A model generated the notes under the pieces. It saw only the letters and a list, made by a program, of their open reading frames with translations, searched no databases and was not told the DNA's origin. Both the position numbers and the translations under genes were made by a program. Positions 56,424 to 64,000 of a stretch of 64,000 bases of DNA are shown here, one piece after another. The stretch is taken from NCBI GenBank assembly GCA_039519185.1, contig CM076850.1, positions 88,890,270 to 88,954,269 on the forward strand. The letters are read 5' to 3'. This DNA comes from Astragalus membranaceus (lineage: Eukaryota > Streptophyta > Magnoliopsida > Fabales > Fabaceae). Numbering within the stretch: position 1 is the first letter of the stretch; the number at the start of each line of letters is the position of its first letter.

Positions 56424-59400
56424 GGTTCGCCTTGTCGGACGTAGTGACCTTCGGGTCGAGAACATAGGATCGAGTCAGCTAGGGACTTAGACAATTATAT
56501 GTCAGACCTTTTTAGTATATTATGTGACGTATTGAGTCAGGATCCACTCAATGTTTCATGTAAGTTACTGAAAATTATGACAGATAGTTGCCTCAGCCCC
56601 GAAAATGTTCGAGACCCTACACCATAGGATTCTCAGCCTTCTCGTTTCATCAGAACGTGCAGCGGCAGCAAAGGGCTACACATGACATTTGGAAACAATG
56701 ATGGGCATCCGCTATGGTTCGAGGAAACTGTGGGCGGCTGTTCAGTAAATAAATCTGATGCGGCTAGTGAGTCGCAGTATAAGACATCGTAGATCTTATT
56801 GAGAAGTACAAATCAAGCGGAGCCATTGTGCGGCAGTAACGTCAGTATCCTGAAATCTGTCAGATTAGTTAACACCCAAAACCCTGACCTTTAATTTGTC
56901 AGCTTATCAGTTATAGAGATATCGTTTTCACCATAAATCTCACCTTCTGGTGTCAGTCAATCCCAGTTAGGGCGGCAGTCAAGGAAAATCCTTATCGGTA
57001 AATTTTAGGCATAGATTCCAATTCTTCTTCTTCCGAGTCACAATTTGACAGATGACAAAGCCAATTGAGTAAAGATACTCTGTCGTCAGTATTGACTAGT
57101 GGAATCATAAGTGCCGATCAGGTTAAGTCCCGATCAGGGATTACGATTCAAATCCTTCAAAGCAGATTAGTTTTTGGAATCGATAGAAGTGACCTTATTT
57201 CAATCCGCTGTTGGAAGCATTCCGATCACGGTATGTGAGAAACTCTCGTTAGTCTTCCGACTCATTTTGTTCGTAACTTCTGCTCCGGAACTCCGATTTT
57301 TATGTTCCGAGAGGCGTTGGAAACCTAACGGAAATATCTACACCGATGAATGGGTTGTGAACTGTATCTTCAATTGTATTTTGAATTGTACCTCTGTTTT
57401 GAAATCTGAACCGTAAACTTTAAACATTCGTGGAATGTGGACCTTCCTGTTGTACGGGAAATTGGTAAAAGGATCTCCAATCAGTCAGTTTAGACTCCTA
57501 GATACCGATTCAGGATAACGTTGGTTGTAGTCTCTTTTCAAAGAAACCTACTTCCGGTAATTGCCATTAGTAGTGATGGCCATTCAACTATTAGAAGTGA
57601 TTCTGAAATTTTAATCCATAATACCTCAACAAACTGGTTGAAAAACGAGGAGCTTAAAGTCACCTACGTGGCAAACATGATGTTGTCATGGGAGTAGAAC
57701 CCGTCCTGAAGCTATATTGATTAATGTAATGTAATAATTATGTCTGGATAGTCGCGGAAGTCCGGAAAGAAGCTGGCCCCAGGAAAATTCTAAATGACGA
57801 ATTCAACGAATCAATACAAGGACACTTATGGTGTGCTTGTGTGATTCCCGAAATAACTTTTGTTTTCAAAATCCCCTGGTGCCACCGCAATTTCAATTTC
57901 GTGGCTAATCCGAGAATAATTATTACATTGGAGTAAATCGAGAAACCAAGGATTGCATAGGATGGCACTAAATCGTAACTTCTGAAGAAAACCTTATGTC
58001 ATTCTAGTAAGATTCCTACTATCGAAATTCGCATCTCCTTAAGATTCGAATAATCAATATCTATGAAAGATAGGTATCAAAATTCAAAACCTAGTTGATC
58101 TAGAAAGACAACTGTGATTGGATAAGTCGTTGACTTAGACAATCCTGAAGGAACCATATCCTGTATAAGGGCACCGAACTGTAGGTTTGAGTTCTGAAGA
58201 CAGAGTCATAATGATCGAAAGATACACCCTTGTCATTGGTTTGGGTTAGCTAAAACATCGGTTGTACCGGTGACCTACTGAAATGGAACTCCAATCGTTA
58301 ATCTTGAATTCGTTAAGATCAACAGTAAGTTGTTGTAACTTGGATCCATCGGATGGGTCAATACTAATTCTCCATTCTATTGACCTATGGTTAAATGTCG
58401 ATAAATCAAGTATGTGCTGAATTCGGAATTGTCCGATTGTGGTCCAGCACACTATGTTTTTCTAAGAATCCAATGAGTTGAGTACCTATAATGTTTTTAC
58501 CTTTTCACCTTCTACACTCGTTTGATGGTAGAGTGAGTGAGGATGAACAGTATGTCGGTCGGAGACTAAATGATTGGACAGTGACTGTATGACACATGAG
58601 TCCTTGATAGTGAACTTTATAACCTTTGTGTAGTCTCTTGAGACGGTCAAGTAGTGTCTGTTTTTCATCATGAAATACGACCCTTGTTTTTTTTTATCTC
58701 GAAATTTTGTCTTGGACCGATTTGAGAAAGGAATTGAAAAGAAACGAATTGGATCGAATAGAATAGCGGTTTGAGAAGAATTTTTTTTAGCAAATACCCG
58801 CTTTCCTTTCGGCCCAATGTCCTTTTCGATCCCTTCCTTGAACGAACCCAATTGTTTTATCTTAACGGAGCCAAACTCAAGCACGATAATGGAAGTTTGT
58901 ATGATTTTGATCGCACAAATAGTTGATTCCAACAGAGTAACACTTTTATTCCTTCTTTCAAACTCGTAAATTTTAAAAATTTGAGAATGAGATTCCGCTT
59001 TGTTGAAACGTCGTGCGTCGAGTAAAGTCATTTATAAGTTGGGGTGAATTATCGTTTTGTATAGTCGTATTTTTTCAAGCTATTGTTGTTGGAAAGCCCC
59101 ATTGAAAAGAATTTTTATTCAAATGGAACTATTGTACTTTCAAGTTTTGGAACCGATTTAATGAAAGAATATTTTGCTATTATTTTAGAGTTTTTCCTGG
59201 ATTCGGTTGCAAGGAAAATCGTTTCTAGATTCCTTGGACTGAAAGTCAACCTGTTTTATAAAATAACTCTGTTTGCTTCAGTCGAGATTTTTAGTAAAAT
59301 GAGTCAAGCGCCTATGAGAGCGTAACTCGGGAAGAGAAGAAAACTTTTCTGCTGGATACCGTATGGTTTGATTGCAAATAAATTCTCTTAAAGTCATCGT

Positions 59401-59586
59401 TTCGTTCCAATTCAAGCTACGGCTAGGCCGAAACTTTCCGAGTTCCTGACTTCGAAAGTGCAGGATGTGTGGATACCATAACTATGAGTTCGTATCCTCA
59501 ACAGATTGTAGGCATTTCATTGTCCATAACAATTAGTGCTAGCTTTCAAGAGGTCGGAATAGTTAATTTCTTAAGAAAGTCTGTAT

Positions 59587-59851
59587 CTTCATGATGTCTT
59601 TCACGTGTCTCAGTTGAGAAAATGTATTCCCGATCCTCTCCAGCCGTTGAGCGTTGAAGCGATCGATCTTCGACCAGATTTATCATTCCAACCTTACCCT
59701 AGTCATATCCTAGGGCGTGGTGTGAATACATTGAGGTCAAGGACTATTCCGATTGTCAAGGTAGTCTGAGAAGGCTTCTCAGCCGAAGAGGCTACTCTGG
59801 AATTGGAAGAGGACATGATGATCCGATATCAATATCTTTTGCTTAAGGTTC
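59587..59851 (+). pseudogene. pol: Integrase tail and chromodomain remnant, element E
   Basis: Same as the copy at 52985-53249, including the same in-frame tga (59767-59769) and the same lost terminal stop, so both defects predate the duplication. Confidence 0.85.
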
Positions 59852-59895
59852 GTCTTGTCAATTTTGAGGACAAAATTTTTAAAAGTTGGGGTGAT

Positions 59896-62800
59896 TGTAA
59901 CATCCCTAATTTTTAAAAACTCGTATTATGATGCCTAGGACCGATTAATTATTTGTGGGAATAATTAGTCGTGTCTCGGAGATTATTATTCGAGGAAAAA
60001 TTCCAAAGAAATTCCATTCCATAATTAATTGTGGCTTAGTCATGATTAATTAAAGTATTTGAGCTAAAGGGTAGTTTGGTCATTTCCATATCCTTTAGAC
60101 CCTTAACCCTAATTACCCAGCATCAAATACATTCCTCAATTCCACAAGATCATAACCAAGATTTTTGAAGGAAATTATGGGTCAATGGTTATTTTAGAAG
60201 TGAATTAAAGTAAGGAAATCACTTAAGGGCATTTATGTCTTTTCCACTTTTAAGTGAAAACCCTTAGCTCACTACACTCCTGAGCCCTCCATTCATTTTT
60301 CACTTTCAGCTGGAAGGAAGAAAAGATATGAAAGAATTGAGAGAGGGAGGAGAGTACGAAGGTGTGGAGGAAGATGGAGTAGAAGGATAATTCTCCATTG
60401 TTGGTGCATGTGGCCATTCTTTACATCAACCTTCTGCATTTTTCCTCCTCTTTCTACTGATGTCAATCTTACAAGCTGAATCATCCTCATCTCCCCTCTA
60501 CCATTTTCAGCCACTTAAGCTCCACAAGGAAGAAATGGAGTTTTGGCTCACTTGATGCCTTGCATGTGCAATAGAAGCTTGATGAAAGGCAAAAAACTGA
60601 GCATGCATTGTGGATTGGAGAGTGTTTAAAGGTTGTGGAACTTCTGGTGTAGAAGATGAAAGCATCAGATTCGTAGTTGCAAGTGCTTTAAGTTGATGAG
60701 TTAAGATGATCAAGATTTCTGGGCGAAACCCGTTTCTGTACCCTTCAGTGTTTGCGTCGTATCTCTCCGTACGAACCTCCTATGATCACGATTTTTGTTT
60801 CTCTGGAAACTAGTCAAAAAGCTCTTCATTTTGGGCACAATAACCGTGTGATTTCATGGAGAAATGAGAGAGATATCCTGTTCACAAGTTTCGGTTTCAG
60901 AATCAAACACTGTCCTGAACCAGTCACCTTGTTTTGTTAATATCTCTCAATCTACTGGATGCATGCGCGTGAAACTTCTTTCATTTGAAAGTAGACGAAA
61001 GTATCTTCACAATGGGCACTTATTTGAGTAGATTTGGTTACGGATTGACTGAGATAACTCTGTTTCAAAACTGCTCCTTGATTCTGGAAATTTGAAATAA
61101 ATCTGGAAATAACGGTTCGTTGGAATAAGGGTTCGATTCGTCATAAGTCTCGAGGGTCGTCAACTCAAGTACCGGATGAGTATTCAGTAGCAAGAATTTT
61201 ATCGAGTTACTGGTGGTGCATGTGGGACCCATCGAGTCCAGATGCGGAGGCACTAGGAGCGTGTACGTGACTACGGGGATTGTTCGAGTGGTTACAACCC
61301 GGCCGTCCGTGTTCCGGCATAATTTCTCGGCAATCGTCAACCGGGTGAGTTCTACTCACGGATAGGATTATTTTTATGTGTCTTGAAAATATATCGGTTT
61401 TGAGTCATAAGGCATTATCCGTTTTCGAAAGATTTTTGGAACCGAAAACCGTTTTTGAGAAATATCGCGTTTTTACGGTTTTTACGGAATTGTTGAACAA
61501 TTTATGAAGTTGTGATTAAATTGTTGAAATAAAATGATTTGTAAACTATTTGGAATATTTGGGATTTTCTGAGTTTCAGGAGTGATCGATATTAGAAATC
61601 GAATTGGGCGAGAACGGAAAGCGGAATTGAGAAATAGGTGAATTTTTGGAAACAGACACAGGTCGCACGGACCGTGCGCCCCTGGGCACGGACCGCGCGC
61701 CTGCTACGGGTTGGTTCTGTTGAAAAATAAAACGGAACGCACGGGTCGTGCGCCCCTGGGCACGGACCGTGCGCTCCTTTCGGTTTGGCTGGGTGATTTT
61801 AATAAATCACGCACGGGTCGTGCGCCCCTGGGCACGGACCGTGCGTGATCTTCTGTCACCGATTCCCGATTTCTCGTTCCGGAGCTCCGTTTGATCCCGA
61901 ACCTTTTCTAATCTCTTTCTCAATCATTTAAAATGAAGTTGCCTTATTGACAACCGTATTTTGAACTTATTCGACTCACGATTTTGAAAAAGAGTTTCAA
62001 AAGCATATTTGATTGAAAAACCGAAACCCTAGGATACGTGTGGGTACACTGACTGAATATATATGTTTATATATGTCAAATGAAAATGATTATAATGCCG
62101 GAGGTCTAACTTATGAATTCCTCAAAACGGGTTATAGATCGATATGGATATTGTTTATCCAATTATTATGTGATTGATCCTTTGGTGATCGAAAAGATAT
62201 AAATTATCTAACTCTCGAGAACTTGATGCGTATTGTCATACGTATTACGTTGGGTGACGACCCGACAAGTAGCATACTAGGGAGGGTAGTCATGACCCCT
62301 TACCTATGGCCCTGAATGTGTTTTGGCGTGGTCAACTCACGGGTTACCGATATTCGTGACGTTGGGTTCACAATCGGTTTATGCTAAACTAAGACTATGG
62401 TATTTCCGATATTCGTGACGTTGGGTTCACAATCGGTTTATACTAAATAAAAATGTGAACACGATTTGCTTGGCATTTCGATTATAGCTTGTGATAGCTA
62501 ATTATCTATTTTTGATAACGGTTTAATTAGTGGAACACACGATTACCGGGATTAGCACTGGATTGCAGTCGGTACGTGTTAACTAAATTCACGAAGTGCG
62601 TGGCATTTCGATTAATAAATAAGACATTGTTATGTCAGCTTTTGTTGTAACGGTTTAATAAATTGAACCGAGTGTCAGTGAGGGGGCACGGTAGGACTCA
62701 CTGAGACAAGTTGTCTCACCCAATCCATATTTGTTGTTTTTACAGAGAACAGGTTATAAGGACAGCAGGCGGCACAGTTGGTTGTCGGGTTCGAGGAGAA

Positions 62801-63011
62801 GATTGAAGATTGATTCATTTAAAGTTGTCCTTGTTCTTCTGTAGCTGTCTCTGTATTCGGTCGTATGACTCGAGCTTGTATTACGTTATATTTTTATAGT
62901 TTCCGCTGTTTCTTGTAAAGATGTATATCTAAACAGGAATTTTTATACTCTCATTTATACCAAATTGTATATTTAGGTATTTCTTTGTTAAAGAAATACC
63001 GGGGTGTTACA
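59896..63011 (+). repeat. 3' LTR of element E, family III, 3116 bp
   Basis: Same length and landmarks as 53294-56409 (donor 61345, GC-rich repeats 61667-61844, hairpin 62702-62718, acceptor 62745). It ends GTTACA and is followed directly by gag sequence rather than a PBS. Confidence 0.92.
61345..62745 (+). other. Predicted LTR-internal intron, E 3' LTR
   Basis: Same donor, partner (62691-62701) and acceptor as at 54743-56143. Confidence 0.45.
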
Positions 63012-64000
63012 TAGAAGAGGTAGAGGCGTTCCTCCTCCTGCTGATCCACATTTCGAATGGATGCAGAATGTCATTGAGAATCAGCAGAAGATGATGCAAG
63101 ATATGTTGCAAATGCAGCATGACCAAATGGGTCTGCAACAGCCCAATTTCCAACCTCATCAAGAAGATCCTAACCGGACATATTTCCAATTTCAAAAGAT
63201 GAAGCCCCCGACTTACAAGGGTGGACCGGATCCAATGACTGCCTATTATTGGATTGATTCAATGGAGAAAATTTTTCAAACCTTGCAATGCGGGGAAGAA
63301 GAGAAGGTAATATGTGCGGCAAATGTGCTCGATGAAGATGCCCACACCTGGTGGTGTAATGCAAGGAAAATGATGGAACTCCAAGGGACTCCCCTCACTT
63401 GGGACAACTTCAAGGAATTGTTTTTGAAGCAATATTTCCCTTCAGTGAAGAAACTAAGCAAGCAAGCAGAGTTTGTGAATCTCAAACAAGGTGATTTGTC
63501 AGTTGGGGAATCTGCGGCGAAATTTGAAAGACTATCTCAGTTCTATGAGTTGGGGAGGTATGCCCCAAATGATATGTGGAAGATGCAAATGTTCAAAGAA
63601 GGTCTCCGAGCTGATGTGAGCCAAGGACTCAGTTCTTACACTCTGGTTAGTTATCCTGCCTTAGTGCAACAAGCATATGTTGCTGACGAGGATTTAAGGA
63701 AAATGTACGCTAAAAGGAAGGACTATTGGAAGGGTAAGAAAAAGGTTGCTGAATCTTCTACTCCATACAGGCCTTTCAAAGGAAGTAATTATAAGGGAAG
63801 CATGTGCAATACCATGAACCGTCAAAGCCCCACAAGTGTAGCACATGTGGAAGATACCATCCAGGTGATTGTTGGCAAAAATCAAATCGGTGCTATCATT
63901 GTAATGAAGAGGGCCACTATGCTGATAAGTGCCCATCAAGGAGGAGCTTTCAAGGAGCACTGAATGCGCCAAGGCAAGGGCGAATCAACACTTTGGATGC
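63012..64000 (+). pseudogene. gag: Chromovirus gag, probably of element F, running off the window
   Basis: Opens with RRGRGVPPPADPHFEWMQ, without its own ATG because the LTR at 63011 cuts it; the first ATG is at 63061. The retrotransposon-gag capsid domain is clear: FQKMKPPTYKGGPDPMTAYY, WIDSMEKIF, DEDAHTWWCNARKMM, WDNFKELFLKQYFP, GESAAKFERLSQFYELGRYA, GLSSYTLVSYPALVQQAYVA. The two zinc knuckles, CSTCGRYHPGDC (63837-63872) and CYHCNEEGHYADKC (63891-63932), are in a different frame, so a shift lies between about 63780 and 63837; the shifted frame then reads GRINTLDA toward protease at the window end. Closely related to the gag of element A. Confidence 0.85.

Larger units (their letters stand above)
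56410..59895 (+). mobile_element. Element E interior (non-autonomous chromovirus)
   Basis: Complete interior between two LTRs of family III. PBS at 56412-56423 (tggtatcaaagc, one mismatch), leader, ~3-kb non-coding body, internal polypurine-like tract 59036-59047, chromodomain remnant, terminal PPT 59883-59894. Together with D it forms LTR-less interior, LTR, interior, LTR, the arrangement expected from unequal recombination between LTRs. Confidence 0.9.

Overview
This window is repeat-rich nuclear DNA of a flowering plant, most likely a eudicot; the family cannot be fixed from sequence alone. The evidence is nested Ty3/gypsy LTR retrotransposons with plant primer-binding sites (initiator-Met type for chromoviruses, Asp type for Athila), a Mutator-like element with a 9-bp target duplication, hAT-like and MITE-like repeats, and an intron-bearing defensin-like (DEFL) secreted-peptide gene. 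I see no housekeeping gene, rRNA gene or genuine tRNA gene. The only gene that looks intact is the DEFL gene at 37457-37908; almost everything else is transposon, solo LTR or decayed element.

Layout. 1-2035: minus-strand chromovirus LTR cut by the window edge. 2036-12148: decayed chromovirus A (truncated 5' LTR, gag/pol pseudogenes, no integrase, complete 3' LTR), interrupted by a 2.84-kb solo LTR (3244-6087, TSD acatg) full of GC-rich minisatellites. 12149-12797: ACC microsatellite and a cluster of short palindromes. 12801-15802: 3.0-kb solo LTR (TSD ataac). 15803-16640: AT-rich spacer with a possible Helitron end. 16649-18166: Mutator-like element. 18642-18986: broken DEFL copy, interrupted in its second exon by an Athila element (18987-30662; gag, pol and a third ORF, all with stops or shifts). 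30665-30973: fold-back pair of tRNA-like sequences. 30974-32932: minus-strand LTR fragment. 32933-38207: a DEFL unit holding a solo LTR (33769-36162, TSD aagcc), a triplicated promoter and the intact DEFL gene. 38208-46963: complete non-autonomous chromovirus C (TSD agttt). 46969-48338: start of a further DEFL-unit copy. 48339-49788: LTR of chromovirus F, probably interrupted by a tandem array D/E of non-autonomous chromovirus (two copies at an exact 6602-bp offset, 49922-63011); an F-like gag resumes at 63012 and runs off the window.

The most interesting pattern is in the chromovirus LTRs. Although their middles are strongly diverged, they share (1) a 5'-splice-site-like GTGAGT that also forms a small hairpin with ACTCAC, (2) an 11-nt sequence about 1.1-1.4 kb downstream (1.5 kb where a MITE is inserted) complementary to that donor, with paired changes between families, (3) a TGAGA...TCTCA hairpin whose arms co-vary, and (4) a polypyrimidine-TTTACAG acceptor 25-29 nt after that hairpin. 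The LTR section in between carries GC-rich inverted repeats (GCACG-N3-CGTGC). This looks like a spliced, structured leader intron lying wholly inside the LTR. The second theme is a small DEFL gene cluster made by local duplication and then broken up by retrotransposons. The third is a family of non-autonomous chromoviruses (C, D, E) that keep a collinear ~3-kb non-coding body and only the chromodomain end of integrase.
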